Part shown: positions 1 to 9,236 of the stretch, piece by piece
How the letters are laid out: each line of letters starts with the position of its first letter
How positions within the stretch are numbered: the stretch's first letter is position 1
Source of the DNA: Proteobacteria bacterium SG_bin9
GTDB lineage: Bacteria; Pseudomonadota; Alphaproteobacteria; Rhizobiales; Xanthobacteraceae
Length of the DNA stretch: 64,000 nt
NCBI GenBank assembly: GCA_002083525.1
Contig: LWDM01000059.1
Coordinates: forward strand, 92,188 to 156,187
Direction: 5' to 3'
Notes under the pieces: model-generated
What the model was told of the DNA's origin: nothing
What the model saw: only the letters and a program-made list of their open reading frames with translations
Database searches by the model: none
Translations under genes and position numbers: made by a program

Positions 1-2
1 CG

Positions 3-602
3 CTCGAACTCGACGGCGCCAAGGTCTGCGTGCAGGCAGAGACCACGACGGCGCTCAACCTCGTCGACCACTTCAAGACCAACAACATGAAGTACGAGGA
101 AAAGAAGTTCGGCAAGCTCGATGACGTGCTGAAGGCTTATGACAGCGGCGAATGCGATACGCTGACCGCCGACGTGTCGCAGCTCTACGCGCTGCGCCTG
201 CGGCTCACCAAGCCCGGCGACAGCACTATCCTGCCGGATGTGATCTCGAAGGAGCCGCTCGCGCCGGTGGTGCGCCAGCGCGACGACGACTGGATGATGA
301 TCGTGAAGTGGACGCTCTACGCCATGCTCAACGCCGAAGAGCTCGGCATTTCGTCGGACAACATCGACGAAGCGCTGAAATCGAAGAAACCGGACGTGAT
401 GCGTCTGGTCGGCACCGAAGGTGCTTACGGCGAAGTTCTCGACCTGCCGAAGGACTGGGCGGCGCGGATCATCCGTCACGTCGGCAACTACAGCGAGGTC
501 TACGAGCGCAACATCGGCCAGAAGTCGAAGCTCGGCATTCCGCGCGGGCTCAACCAGCTCTGGAGCGCCGGCGGCATCCAGTACGCGCCGCCGATTAGGT
601 AA
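3..602 (+). CDS. aapJ: General L-amino acid ABC transporter substrate-binding protein, 3' part (AapJ-like)
   Basis: This is the C-terminal 199 residues of a gene whose start lies before the window; the reading frame is open to the window edge. The encoded protein would bind polar amino acids in the periplasm for an AapQMP-type ABC importer. The visible part begins in a family-typical stretch (LDGAKVCVQAETTTALNL), has the C-terminal lobe motif TLTADVSQLYALR, and ends with the typical SKLGIPRGLNQLW tail. An internal GTG at 30 is only an in-frame codon, not the start. No permease gene follows: the next 130 bases hold a repeat and then a convergent gene. Assignment rests on recognising the AapJ family. 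Confidence 0.85.
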   Translation, partial: LELDGAKVCVQAETTTALNLVDHFKTNNMKYEEKKFGKLDDVLKAYDSGECDTLTADVSQLYALRLRLTKPGDSTILPDVISKEPLAPVVRQRDDDWMMIVKWTLYAMLNAEELGISSDNIDEALKSKKPDVMRLVGTEGAYGEVLDLPKDWAARIIRHVGNYSEVYERNIGQKSKLGIPRGLNQLWSAGGIQYAPPIR

Positions 603-608
603 CGCATT

Positions 609-726
609 GTCCCGGACGCGATGCAGCGTGTAACGCTGCGTCGCAGAGCCGGGACCGTTCCGGCTTCGGTGGGTGGTGTGGCCCCGGATCAGCAGCGCGT
701 CATTTCATGCCGCGCAGCGTCCGGGG
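609..726. repeat. Paired palindromic intergenic repeat, Bradyrhizobium-like
   Basis: Two GC-rich inverted repeats lie side by side in the gap between two convergent genes. The first spans 609-655, with outer arms GTCCCGG and CCGGGAC and an inner GATGCAGCG/CGCTGCGTC stem. The second spans 682-726, with outer arms CCCCGGA and TCCGGGG. I recognise the wording (GTCCCGGA...GCAGCG...) as a common dispersed repeat of Bradyrhizobium-type genomes. It may also act as a bidirectional transcription stop here. Recognition is from memory. Confidence 0.7.
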
Positions 727-735
727 AAAGCATCC

Positions 736-1875
736 TCAATACTGCTTCAACCGCGCCAGCGCGTCCGCGTGGAAGTTGCTGTCGCCGAACAGCTCCTGAC
801 AGACCCGCGCGCGCTTCATGAACAGGCCGATGTCGAACTCGTCGGTCATGCCGACGCCGCCATGCATCTGCACTCCCTCCTGCACGGCCAGCGTCGTCGT
901 CGTTCCGGCGCGCGCCTTGGCGACCGCAACCGCTGCACCGGCCTTGTCGAGGTCCGTATCCAGCGCTTGCAGCGCTTTAAGCACGGCCGCGCGGGTGATC
1001 TCGATATCGGTGTAGAGATGCGCAGCACGGTGTTGTAACGCTTGGAATTCGCCGATCAGCTTGCCGAACTGCTTGCGCTCCTTGAGGTACGTGACCGTAC
1101 GGCCGAAGGCTTCATCGCTGATGCCGAGCATTTCTGCCGCAATCGCGCCGCGCCCGGCATTGAGCAAACCGTCCAGCAGCGCGTTGCCCTGATCGACCTC
1201 ACCCAGCACGCTGTCGGCGGTGACATCGACATTGCTGAACTCGATGCGGGCCGCATTGTGCGAATCGACCATGACCGTGCGTTCGATCGCAACGCCCTTG
1301 GCCTTTGGATCCACCAGAAACAGCGTCAATCCCTTCGCCTCGCCGGGTGACCCGCCGGTGCGCGCGACGACGATGAGCATGTCGGCCACGTGACCATCGA
1401 CCACCAGCGCCTTGGCGCCGTTGAGGCGGAAGCCGTTGCCCGAACGCTCCGCCTTCAGCTTGGTCTTGAGCGGGCGATGCTTGGCGCCCTCTTCGAGCGC
1501 GAACGCCGTGATCAGAGCACCCGCCGCGATCTTCGGCAGATATTCCTTCTTCTGCGCGTCCGAGCCGCCGCGGGTCAGCGCCGACGCGCCGAGTACGCCG
1601 GTCGAGAAGAACGGCGACGGCATCAAGGTTCGGCCGATCTCTTCCATGACGATGCCGGCCTCGACGAAGCCGAGACTGCTGCCGCCATGGTCTTCCGGCA
1701 CCAGCAGGCCGCTGAAGCCCATCTCGGCGAACGTCTTCCAGAGATCACGCGAGAAGCCGTTTGCGTCTTTGGTGTCGCGAATTTTGCGCATGTGCGCGAC
1801 CGGCGCTTTTTCGCCGATCAGGCCGCGCGCCGAGTCGCGCAGCATCGATTGTTCTTCAGTCAGGACAAGTGCCAT
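736..1875 (-). CDS. Acyl-CoA dehydrogenase, smaller subunit-like (379 aa)
   Basis: A flavin-dependent acyl-CoA dehydrogenase that would introduce an alpha-beta double bond into an acyl-CoA. It shows the family N-terminal helical start (LTEEQSMLRDSARGLI), the middle domain with ALEEGAKHR, and the C-terminal helical domain with RKQFGKLIGEFQALQHRAA and a QMHGGVGMTDE motif. The gene lies 39 bases downstream of a second acyl-CoA dehydrogenase on the same strand. Such adjacent large and small genes resemble the heteromeric PimC/PimD arrangement, so this may be the partner subunit rather than an independent enzyme. The substrate cannot be read from the sequence. Confidence 0.88.
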   Translation of the reverse strand: MALVLTEEQSMLRDSARGLIGEKAPVAHMRKIRDTKDANGFSRDLWKTFAEMGFSGLLVPEDHGGSSLGFVEAGIVMEEIGRTLMPSPFFSTGVLGASALTRGGSDAQKKEYLPKIAAGALITAFALEEGAKHRPLKTKLKAERSGNGFRLNGAKALVVDGHVADMLIVVARTGGSPGEAKGLTLFLVDPKAKGVAIERTVMVDSHNAARIEFSNVDVTADSVLGEVDQGNALLDGLLNAGRGAIAAEMLGISDEAFGRTVTYLKERKQFGKLIGEFQALQHRAAHLYTDIEITRAAVLKALQALDTDLDKAGAAVAVAKARAGTTTTLAVQEGVQMHGGVGMTDEFDIGLFMKRARVCQELFGDSNFHADALARLKQY

Positions 1876-1914
1876 TGGCGAATTCCGATTGTGTTCTTGC
1901 GTTTTGTGAAGTGA

Positions 1915-3102
1915 TCAGGCGCCGGGCAGATCGAGAATGCGCTTGGCGACGATACCGAGCATCACCTCGCTGGTGCCACCCTCGATCGAGTTCGCCTTGG
2001 TGCGCAGCCACGCACGCGCCGGCTGACCTTCCTGCGTGCGCGCGCTTTCCCACTCGAGGAAATCGATGCCACCCGCCGCCATGATCAACTCATGCCGCCG
2101 CTTGTTCAGCTCCGTGCCGTAATACTTCATCGCCGACGAAAACGCCGGATGCGCCTGTCCCGCCTTGGCGAGATCGACCGCACGCTCGGCCGCCGCCGCG
2201 AGCGCCGCCTCGTCGACCTCGAATGAGGCGATCTGGCCGCGCAGCACCGCATCATCGAGACGCCCGGCCTCGTCACTGCCGATCGCGTTCGCCGCGACCT
2301 GACCGAGCGGACGCGCTCCGCTGCGCTCGCCGATGGAGGAGATCATCGCGCGCTCATGCTGCAGCAGATACTTCGCCACGTCCCAGCCGCGATTGAGCGT
2401 ACCGACGAGGTTTGCCTTCGGCACGCGTACGCCATCAAAGAAGGTTTCGCAGAACGGCGACTTACCGGAGATCAGAAGAATCGGCTTGGTCGAGACGCCC
2501 TTTGACGCCATGTCAAACAACACGAACGAAATGCCATCGTGCTTCTTTGCCTGGAAGTCGGTGCGAACCAGACAGAAAATCCAGTCGGCGTAGTTGGCGT
2601 AGGACGTCCAGATCTTCTGGCCGGTGATGACGAAGTGATCGCCGTCGCTGTCCGCGCGCGTCTGCAGCGATGCAAGGTCGGAGCCGGCGTTCGGCTCGGA
2701 ATAACCCTGGCACCAGCGAATGAGGCCTGCGGTGATTTTCGGCAGATGCTCTTTCTTCTGCTCTTCGGTGCCGTACTTCAGGAGCGCCGGTCCGAGCATC
2801 GAAATGCCGAAGCTCACAAGCGGCGCACGCGCACCAATCGCTGCCATCTCGGCGCGAACGATCTTCGCTTCTTCACCATCGAGGCCGCCACCGCCGTATT
2901 CCTTGGGCCAGTGCGGCACGGTCCAGCCCTTGTCGCGCATGCGCTCGAACCAGACCTTCTGCGCGTCCGACGAGAACGTGGCGTTGCGGCCGCCCCAGAA
3001 GGTGTCCTCTTCCTTCGTCATCGGCTTGCGCATTTCCGGAGGACAGTTCGCCTCCAGCCATGCGCGCGTTTCTTTCCGGAACGTCTCAATATCTGCAGCC
3101 AT
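1915..3102 (-). CDS. Acyl-CoA dehydrogenase, larger subunit-like (395 aa)
   Basis: First gene of a two-gene acyl-CoA dehydrogenase operon. The sequence has the FAD-site motif RWCQGYSEPNAGSDLASLQTR, the QKIWTSYANYADW segment and a C-terminal SIEGGTSEVMLGIVAKRIL motif, all standard for the family. I chose the ATG at 3102 (MAADIETF) because GAGGAAG lies just upstream at normal spacing; an in-frame ATG at 3144 would add 14 residues without such a site. The gene diverges from a carboxymuconolactone-decarboxylase-like gene, so the four genes from 736 to 4430 may form one catabolic locus for a carboxylic or aromatic acid. That link is inference. Confidence 0.88.
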   Translation of the reverse strand: MAADIETFRKETRAWLEANCPPEMRKPMTKEEDTFWGGRNATFSSDAQKVWFERMRDKGWTVPHWPKEYGGGGLDGEEAKIVRAEMAAIGARAPLVSFGISMLGPALLKYGTEEQKKEHLPKITAGLIRWCQGYSEPNAGSDLASLQTRADSDGDHFVITGQKIWTSYANYADWIFCLVRTDFQAKKHDGISFVLFDMASKGVSTKPILLISGKSPFCETFFDGVRVPKANLVGTLNRGWDVAKYLLQHERAMISSIGERSGARPLGQVAANAIGSDEAGRLDDAVLRGQIASFEVDEAALAAAAERAVDLAKAGQAHPAFSSAMKYYGTELNKRRHELIMAAGGIDFLEWESARTQEGQPARAWLRTKANSIEGGTSEVMLGIVAKRILDLPGA

Positions 3103-3317
3103 GTGGGCTTCCTCGATTCTCGTTTCCAACCGCTGCCGCGTCATTCCGCAGAGTGAAAATGCGCGCGCGGTCGCTCTTGCTTGGAGGCGACCTTAGCCAG
3201 CGCCTTGCGAAATTCAACATGTAGCTGTGCACGCGCAGTGTACCTGCGTCCTTGTCACGCCCAGCGATCCCGTGCATCGATGGGATGACAAAACAAACGA
3301 ATTCAAGGGAGTGAGAC

Positions 3318-3866
3318 GTGCGCATCAAGTTTCTTTCGCCTGGCGAAATGACCGCCGACCAGAAACTGGTCTACGACGAGTCGATCGCATCGAAGCGCGG
3401 CCGTCCGCCGGAGCCGATGTTCGCCTGGCTCGCGAGCCCGGAGATGGCGAAGCACGCCACGCGGCTCGGCGCCTTCCTGCGCTACGACACCTCGATGTCG
3501 GTCGCCGAATCCGAACTCGCGATCCTCGTCACCGCGCGGCATTGGAGCGCGAAGTTCGAGTGGTACGCACACAAGCGAATGGCACTCGCCGGCGGACTTG
3601 ATCCCAAAATCATCGACGACATCAACGCGCGGCGCGTACCGGCGTTCAACAATCCGAAGCTGAAGGTGATCTACGAAGTCGCCCGCTCGCTGCACGACGC
3701 GAAATGCGTATCGCAGCCGCTCTACGACGAGGCGGTGAAGCTGATCGGTGAACGCGGCCTAGCTGAAGTCATTGGCCTGTGCGGCTATTACACGATGGTG
3801 TCGATGACGCTGAACACCTACGAATTCGGCCTGCCGAACGGCGAAGTCTCGGATTTGTTACCCTAG
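3318..3866 (+). CDS. Carboxymuconolactone decarboxylase family protein
   Basis: A 182-residue all-helical protein of the CMD/AhpD superfamily. It carries the family helix WSAKFEWYAHKRMALAGG, with the Glu-x2-His arrangement of the decarboxylase-like branch and no CxxC pair. An AhpD-type peroxidase role is therefore unlikely. Start is GTG at 3318 with AGGGAG ten bases upstream. It is divergent from the acyl-CoA dehydrogenase pair and followed after about 50 bases by a VOC-fold gene. A role in aromatic or dicarboxylic acid breakdown is plausible but the substrate is unknown. Confidence 0.85.
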   Translation: MRIKFLSPGEMTADQKLVYDESIASKRGRPPEPMFAWLASPEMAKHATRLGAFLRYDTSMSVAESELAILVTARHWSAKFEWYAHKRMALAGGLDPKIIDDINARRVPAFNNPKLKVIYEVARSLHDAKCVSQPLYDEAVKLIGERGLAEVIGLCGYYTMVSMTLNTYEFGLPNGEVSDLLP

Positions 3867-3917
3867 AGTTGGTGTAAAGTGCTGGCGCGACGCACTGCCA
3901 GCACCCAGATCACGCAC

Positions 3918-4430
3918 ATGAGCGACAGCATCCCAAATAATCCGCCGATCAGCGCAGGCGCGCGCATCGGCCACGTGCACCTGAAGGTTTCGAACATCGA
4001 GCGCGCGCTCGGTTTCTATCACGGCGTGCTCGGCTTCAAGATCATCATCCGCCACGGCGACGAGGTCGCCTTCATCGCTGCCGGCGACTATCACCACCAC
4101 ATCGGCCTCAACACCTGGGAAAGCAAAGGCGGCTCGCCGCCCGCGCCCGGCACGACAGGCCTGTTTCACACGGCGATCGTCTACCCGACACGGCCAGCTC
4201 TGGCTGACGCACTTCGGCGGGTGACGGCGGCGGGCATTCCGCTCGACGGCGCCAGCGATCACGGCGTCAGCGAGGCGCTTTATCTGCGCGATCCGGATGA
4301 GAACGGCGTCGAGCTCTATTGGGACAAACCGCGCGAACAGTGGCCGCACAATGCCGAAGGCGGCATTCACATGTACACGCGCCGGCTCGACGTGGAGGGC
4401 CTGCTGCGCGAGCCGCCGCTCACGGCTTGA
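3918..4430 (+). CDS. VOC-superfamily protein (glyoxalase / extradiol dioxygenase fold)
   Basis: About 170 residues with the paired beta-alpha-beta units of the vicinal oxygen chelate fold. The first metal-ligand histidine is visible in IGHVHLKVSNIERALGFYHGVLGF, a second candidate is in GLFHTAIVYP, and the C-terminal glutamate is in PDENGVELYWDKP. The PDENGVELYWD segment is typical of the catechol-2,3-dioxygenase-like (CatE) branch. I prefer the ATG at 3918; a GTG at 3879 is also in frame and neither has a strong ribosome-binding site. The stop overlaps by 11 bases with the convergent MFS gene. Substrate unknown. Confidence 0.8.
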   Translation: MSDSIPNNPPISAGARIGHVHLKVSNIERALGFYHGVLGFKIIIRHGDEVAFIAAGDYHHHIGLNTWESKGGSPPAPGTTGLFHTAIVYPTRPALADALRRVTAAGIPLDGASDHGVSEALYLRDPDENGVELYWDKPREQWPHNAEGGIHMYTRRLDVEGLLREPPLTA

Positions 4431-5664
4431 CCGGCTCCGGCGCGCGGCCGCGGATCAGCACGATGGCGGCGGCCGCGAATTCGAGCACGACGTTGAGATA
4501 AAACGCCGTGCCGTAGTTACCCGACAGATCGCGCAAGATGCCGATCAGTCCGGGGCCGAAGGCATATGTCACCTGATTGATCGCGGTGACGAGGCTCACC
4601 AGAATTCCGAACGAACGCGGATCGAACTCGCGCTGAATGATCAGCGCCGGGAGCGTGATGGCGTTGCCGACGGTCAGCCCGAACACGAAGCTTCCGGCGA
4701 TCAGCGCGATCTCGGTCGGGACATTGATCATCAGGACCAGTGCCAGTCCCTGGCTAACGAACAGCGCCGACGACGCCTTGCGTTGATCGATGCGGTCGAT
4801 GAAGAAGCCGAGGCCGACGCGGCCGACCACCGCCGCCAGCGTCATCAGACCCACCGCAAGCGCGGCGCGTTCGCGGCCGATCAGCGGATCCATATACGAA
4901 ATCTGATGCACGATGAAGCTGACCTGCGAGAACAGCACCAGCGCGAACGGCACCGAGATCGTCCAGAACGGCAAGCTGCGGAACGCGGCCGCGCGCACGG
5001 CCGTGCTCGATTGTTGTGGCTGACCTGACGCGACAGTCCCCGCCTGCAGGTCCGCCGGCGGATGTCCCATGCCAAGCAGGATCGCGGGCACCATTACAGT
5101 CAGCACGAGGATCGTGCCGATCTGCATGGTGGCCTGAAAGCCGTAGCTCTGGATCGCGATCACCATCAGCGGCACGCCGATGACACCGCCGATACTGGCC
5201 CCGTTCAACGCCAAACTGATCGCGAGACCGCGCCGCGACGAGAAGTACATGCCGAGCGTATTGGTGATCGCGCCGATGCTCATGCCGGCCCAGCCGAACG
5301 AGAGCAGCGCGTAGGCCGCATAGAGCTGGAATGGCGACGAGACATAACTGATCGCCAATGACGCGGCTGCCATGAAGCCGACGCCGCAGAGCAGAAACGG
5401 TTTCAGCCCGATTGCGCGAATGGCATCGCTGACGAAAACAACGAGCAGCGCCCCGCCGAGATAGAAGGCCGAGGTCGCGGTCGCGACCAGCGATGCTGGC
5501 CAGCCATATAGCCGCTGGAATTCCGCGACGTAGACGGCCTGCCCGTAAAACGCGAAGCCCCAGGCGAACGTCGCAAGCAGAAAGCAGACGATGACGGCGC
5601 GCCAGCCGGGATAACGCATCGACGACTCGTCGATTGGCGGCTTGGCGGGCAGTGAGTCCATCAT
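4420..5664 (-). CDS. MFS transporter (414 aa)
   Basis: An inner-membrane secondary transporter with alternating hydrophobic helices throughout, beginning GWRAVIVCFLLATFAWGFAFYGQAVYVAEFQR and ending in ALPALIIQREFDPRSFGILVSLVTAINQVTYAFGPGLIGILRDLSGNYG. That ending is typical of the oxalate/formate antiporter-like and monocarboxylate-type MFS families. The length matches a 12-helix MFS protein. AGAAGG lies upstream of the ATG. It sits beside the VOC and CMD genes, suggesting it carries the substrate or product of that locus, but nothing in the sequence fixes the substrate. Confidence 0.85.
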   Translation of the reverse strand: MMDSLPAKPPIDESSMRYPGWRAVIVCFLLATFAWGFAFYGQAVYVAEFQRLYGWPASLVATATSAFYLGGALLVVFVSDAIRAIGLKPFLLCGVGFMAAASLAISYVSSPFQLYAAYALLSFGWAGMSIGAITNTLGMYFSSRRGLAISLALNGASIGGVIGVPLMVIAIQSYGFQATMQIGTILVLTVMVPAILLGMGHPPADLQAGTVASGQPQQSSTAVRAAAFRSLPFWTISVPFALVLFSQVSFIVHQISYMDPLIGRERAALAVGLMTLAAVVGRVGLGFFIDRIDQRKASSALFVSQGLALVLMINVPTEIALIAGSFVFGLTVGNAITLPALIIQREFDPRSFGILVSLVTAINQVTYAFGPGLIGILRDLSGNYGTAFYLNVVLEFAAAAIVLIRGRAPEPVKP

Positions 5665-5966
5665 CGGTGGCCTTCTGGCACGTGTCGTGCAAACAGGGCG
5701 CGCATATCAGGGACTCGCATCCGAAACGTCAAGCAGGGCGCGGGGTTACGCCCAATTTGCGGCGGCGAGGGAACCAATGCCGCGCTGCGGCTTTAACTAG
5801 CAGTCAGGTCATCCCGTTTTTGGCAGGAGCGGGATTGCGTCCGAATGCCCGCATGGTGCGCACGACCATCATGATCATCCATCACGATCAATTCGCCACC
5901 GCAATTTGCACCGATTTGTTGTGAAGATTCGCGTCCTCGGATCAACGGCACGTCTGAAAGGCTGGC
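5665..5966. other. Intergenic region between MFS gene and treS
   Basis: 302 bases without a convincing gene. It contains a GGAAC at 5770-5774 followed 18 bases later by TT (see promoter entry) and a small inverted repeat ATCCCG/CGGGAT at 5811-5835. The rest shows nothing recognisable. Both flanking genes point away from it, so it must hold two promoters. Confidence 0.6.
5770..5797 (+). promoter_or_regulatory. Weak candidate EcfG/RpoE2-type stress promoter for treS
   Basis: GGAAC at 5770-5774 followed after 18 bases by TT fits the relaxed alphaproteobacterial general-stress consensus (GGAAC-N18-TT), but the -10 is CTTT rather than CGTT. It lies about 170 bases before the treS start. Low confidence on sequence alone; it gains some support because otsA in the same window has a perfect site. 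Confidence 0.35.
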
Positions 5967-8900
5967 ATGAATCTGTTGTCGTCCATCGAGATGGAGAGCG
6001 GCGTCGCCAATGACGATCTCTGGTACAAGGACGCCATCGTCTATCAGCTCCACGTCAAGACGTTTGCCGACAGCAACAATGACGGCATCGGCGACTTCAC
6101 CGGCCTGACCGAAAAACTCGGCTACCTGCAGGACCTCGGCGTTACCGCGCTGTGGCTGATGCCGTTCTATCCCTCGCCCGGCCGCGACGACGGCTACGAC
6201 ATCGCCGATTACGGCACCATCAGCCCCGACTTCGGTACGATGAAGGACTTCAAGCGCTTCATCGGCGAGGCGAAGCGGCGCGGCATGCGCGTGATCACCG
6301 AACTTGTGATCAACCACACCTCCGATCAGCATGCCTGGTTCAAGCGCGCCCGGCGCAGCCCCGCCGGCAGCAGCGCCCGCGACTGGTATGTCTGGAGCGA
6401 CACCGACCAGAAATACGCCAACACGCGCATCATTTTTTCCGACACCGAAAAGTCGAACTGGACCTGGGACCCGGAAGCGCACGCCTATTACTGGCACCGC
6501 TTCTTCTCGCACCAGCCGGACCTCAATTTTGAAAATCCGCGCGTGGTGCGCTCGGTGATCCAGGTGATGAAGCGCTGGGTGGATGCGGGTGTCGACGGCT
6601 TCCGCCTCGATGCGATTCCCTACCTCTGCGAGGCGGAAGGCACGTCGAACGAAAATTTACCCGGTACGCACGAAGTGATCCGCATGCTGCGGCGTGAGCT
6701 CGACGCCTACGGCCGCGACAAGATCCTGCTCGCCGAAGCCAACCAATGGCCCGAAGACGTGCAGTATTATTTTGGCCAGGGCGACGAATGCCACATGGCC
6801 TTCCACTTCCCGCTGATGCCGCGCATCTACATGGCGATCGCGCAGGAAGACCGCTTCCCCGTCACTGACATTCTGCGGCAGACACCGGATATCCCCGAAA
6901 ACTGCCAGTGGGCGATGTTTCTGCGCAATCATGACGAACTGACGCTCGAAATGGTCAGCGACATCGAGCGCGACTATCTGTGGTCGACTTATGCCGCCGA
7001 TCCGCGTGCGCGGATCAACGGCGGCATCCGCCGGCGTCTCGCGCCGCTGATGGACAACGATCGGCGCAAGATCGAGCTGATGAACTCGCTGCTGCTGTCG
7101 TTCCCCGGTACGCCGATCATCTACTACGGTGACGAGATCGGCATGGGCGACAACATCTATCTCGGCGACCGCAACGGCGTGCGCACGCCGATGCAATGGT
7201 CGCCGGATCGCAACGGCGGCTTCTCGCGCGCCGACCCCGCACGGCTCTTCGCACCGACGATCATGGACCCGGTCTATGGCTACGAGTCGGTCAATGTCGA
7301 GGCGCAGTCGCGCTCGCTGTCGTCGCTGCTAAACTGGACCAAGCGGCTGATCGCGGTGCGCAAATCGACGCTCGCGTTCGGTCGTGGGTCGATCATGTTC
7401 ATCCGGCCGGAAAACCGCAGCGTGCTGGCTTACGTGCGTGAATATCACGGCGACACGATCCTTTGCGTCGCCAACCTGTCGCGCTCGGCACAAGCGACCG
7501 AACTCGATTTGTCACCGTGGAAAGACCGGGTGCCGGTGGAAATGCTGGGGCAAACCAGCTTCCCGCCGATCGGCGACCGGCCGTACATGATCACACTCGC
7601 GCCGTATAGCTTCTACTGGTTCAAGCTGACCGAGAAGGAGCTGTCACCGCACGTCACCACCGCCATCGTGCCGGAACTGGAGACGCTGGTGGTGCCGCTT
7701 GGTGCGACGTGGGTTTCGCTCGAGCGCACCCGCAGCGTGTTCGAGCGCGACGTGCTGCCGCCCTATCTCGCGCGCAGCCGCTGGTTCCACGAACGTAACG
7801 CGCCGATGATTTCGACCAAGGTCACCTCCGCCGTCCCGTTCTGCAACGAGGGCGACTGGCGGCCATGGATCGTGATGTACATGGCGACGCGCGGCAGCAA
7901 GACGACGCGGCACGCTCTGCCCATCCGCATCAACTGGGAACAGTTCGACAAGGAGCGGCGCAATCCGGCGGCGCTTGCGACCGCGCGACAAGGCTCACGC
8001 CAGGGCACGCTGTTCGACGTCGCCGGAGAGCAGGCGTTTCTCACCATGCTGATCGACAACATCCGCGCCTCGACCGTCGTCGAGGAACGCGAGCAACAGC
8101 TCGAATTCCGGCCGGCCGATGCCTTCCTCAACGAGGAGGCGAAGCCGGTCGAGAACGTCCGCAGCATCGAGAGCGACAGCACCGACACGGCGGCGGTGAT
8201 CGGCGAAGACTATGTCGTCAAGTTTTACCGGCAGATCGATGCCGGGCCGCACCCGGACATCGAGGTCGGCCATTTCCTCACCGACGTCGCGAGCTTCGCG
8301 CAAGCACCGCGCCTCCTCGGCAGCGTCGAGTTGGTCGAAGGCGACCGCCGCAGCGCCGTTGCGTCGGTGCAGAGCTTTGTCGGTAACCAGGGCGACATCT
8401 GGACCGTCACGGCGGGTTTCCTCGACCGGTTGGTCGAACAGCAACGCTTCGTCAGCGACGGCCATGTCGACGAGGTCGACTGGCAGGCGAGCTACCATCA
8501 CACACTGTCGCAGGCCGGCCGCCGCATCGCCGATCTGCATCTGGCGCTTGCCAGCCGCGACGATATCGCCGCATTCCGGCCGGAAACCGGAACCGAGGCC
8601 GACTCACGCGCCTGGACTGATGCGCTCTCCGTGCAGGCACGCGCCCTGCATGACAAGCTGCGACGTTACGAGGGCACGAGTCCGAACGAGCAGAAACTGA
8701 TCGCGACGATCGTTGCGCGGTTCGCGGCGCTGGACGGCTGGCTGACCCGCGTTCGCCCCGCGCTCACGCTGGCAAAGCGTATCCGCCATCACGGCACGCT
8801 CGAGCTCGGCCGCATGCTGATCGTCAAGGACGACATCGCCATCACCAGTTTCGGCGGCGACCTGCGGCTGCCGCTCGAGGCGCGGCGGCGCAAGCTGCCC

Positions 8901-9233
8901 GCGGCACGCGACGTGGCAAGCGTGATCCGCTCGATCGATGCGGCCGCTGCGGCGGCACTGGTGCGCGCAGAAAAAATCGCTCCCGATGAGGGCGGCAAGC
9001 TCGCTTCCGCGCTCGACGCCTGGCGCGAGCGCACCGCGTCGACCTTCACCGTCTCCTATCGCGATGCCATGTCCGCGGACGGCTTGTGGCCTGCGGACAC
9101 CGGCGCCGCCGAACGAATGCTGAAGTTTTTCGTGATCGAGAAGCTCGTCGACGATATCGGCCAAAGCCTCGCCGGCGATACGACACGTCTTCCCGCGCAG
9201 CTTGCCGACGCTGCGCGCATCCTGCCGGAATAA
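5967..9233 (+). CDS. treS: Trehalose synthase - maltokinase fusion (TreS-Mak, 1088 aa)
   Basis: Two enzymes in one chain. Residues ~15-555 are a GH13 trehalose synthase that interconverts trehalose and maltose. The nucleophile is Asp215 (GFRLDAIPY), the acid/base Glu257 (LLAEANQW) and the third carboxylate Asp323 (LRNHDEL). The YSFYWFKL end of the GH13 C-domain is present. Residues ~570-1088 are a maltokinase (Pep2/Mak) that phosphorylates maltose to maltose 1-phosphate, seen from the TLFDVAGEQAFLTMLIDNIR and DYVVKFYRQIDAGPHPDIEVGHFL segments. The product normally feeds GlgE for alpha-glucan synthesis, but no glgE or glgB lies next to it here. The gene stands alone, with AAAGG upstream of the ATG, and ends 3 bases before a convergent gene. 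Confidence 0.93.
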   Translation: MNLLSSIEMESGVANDDLWYKDAIVYQLHVKTFADSNNDGIGDFTGLTEKLGYLQDLGVTALWLMPFYPSPGRDDGYDIADYGTISPDFGTMKDFKRFIGEAKRRGMRVITELVINHTSDQHAWFKRARRSPAGSSARDWYVWSDTDQKYANTRIIFSDTEKSNWTWDPEAHAYYWHRFFSHQPDLNFENPRVVRSVIQVMKRWVDAGVDGFRLDAIPYLCEAEGTSNENLPGTHEVIRMLRRELDAYGRDKILLAEANQWPEDVQYYFGQGDECHMAFHFPLMPRIYMAIAQEDRFPVTDILRQTPDIPENCQWAMFLRNHDELTLEMVSDIERDYLWSTYAADPRARINGGIRRRLAPLMDNDRRKIELMNSLLLSFPGTPIIYYGDEIGMGDNIYLGDRNGVRTPMQWSPDRNGGFSRADPARLFAPTIMDPVYGYESVNVEAQSRSLSSLLNWTKRLIAVRKSTLAFGRGSIMFIRPENRSVLAYVREYHGDTILCVANLSRSAQATELDLSPWKDRVPVEMLGQTSFPPIGDRPYMITLAPYSFYWFKLTEKELSPHVTTAIVPELETLVVPLGATWVSLERTRSVFERDVLPPYLARSRWFHERNAPMISTKVTSAVPFCNEGDWRPWIVMYMATRGSKTTRHALPIRINWEQFDKERRNPAALATARQGSRQGTLFDVAGEQAFLTMLIDNIRASTVVEEREQQLEFRPADAFLNEEAKPVENVRSIESDSTDTAAVIGEDYVVKFYRQIDAGPHPDIEVGHFLTDVASFAQAPRLLGSVELVEGDRRSAVASVQSFVGNQGDIWTVTAGFLDRLVEQQRFVSDGHVDEVDWQASYHHTLSQAGRRIADLHLALASRDDIAAFRPETGTEADSRAWTDALSVQARALHDKLRRYEGTSPNEQKLIATIVARFAALDGWLTRVRPALTLAKRIRHHGTLELGRMLIVKDDIAITSFGGDLRLPLEARRRKLPAARDVASVIRSIDAAAAAALVRAEKIAPDEGGKLASALDAWRERTASTFTVSYRDAMSADGLWPADTGAAERMLKFFVIEKLVDDIGQSLAGDTTRLPAQLADAARILPE

Positions 9234-9236
9234 AGC

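Noticed and set aside
5811..5835. Regulatory hairpin before treS
   Set aside because: Only a 6-bp repeat with a 13-base loop; expected by chance at this GC content.
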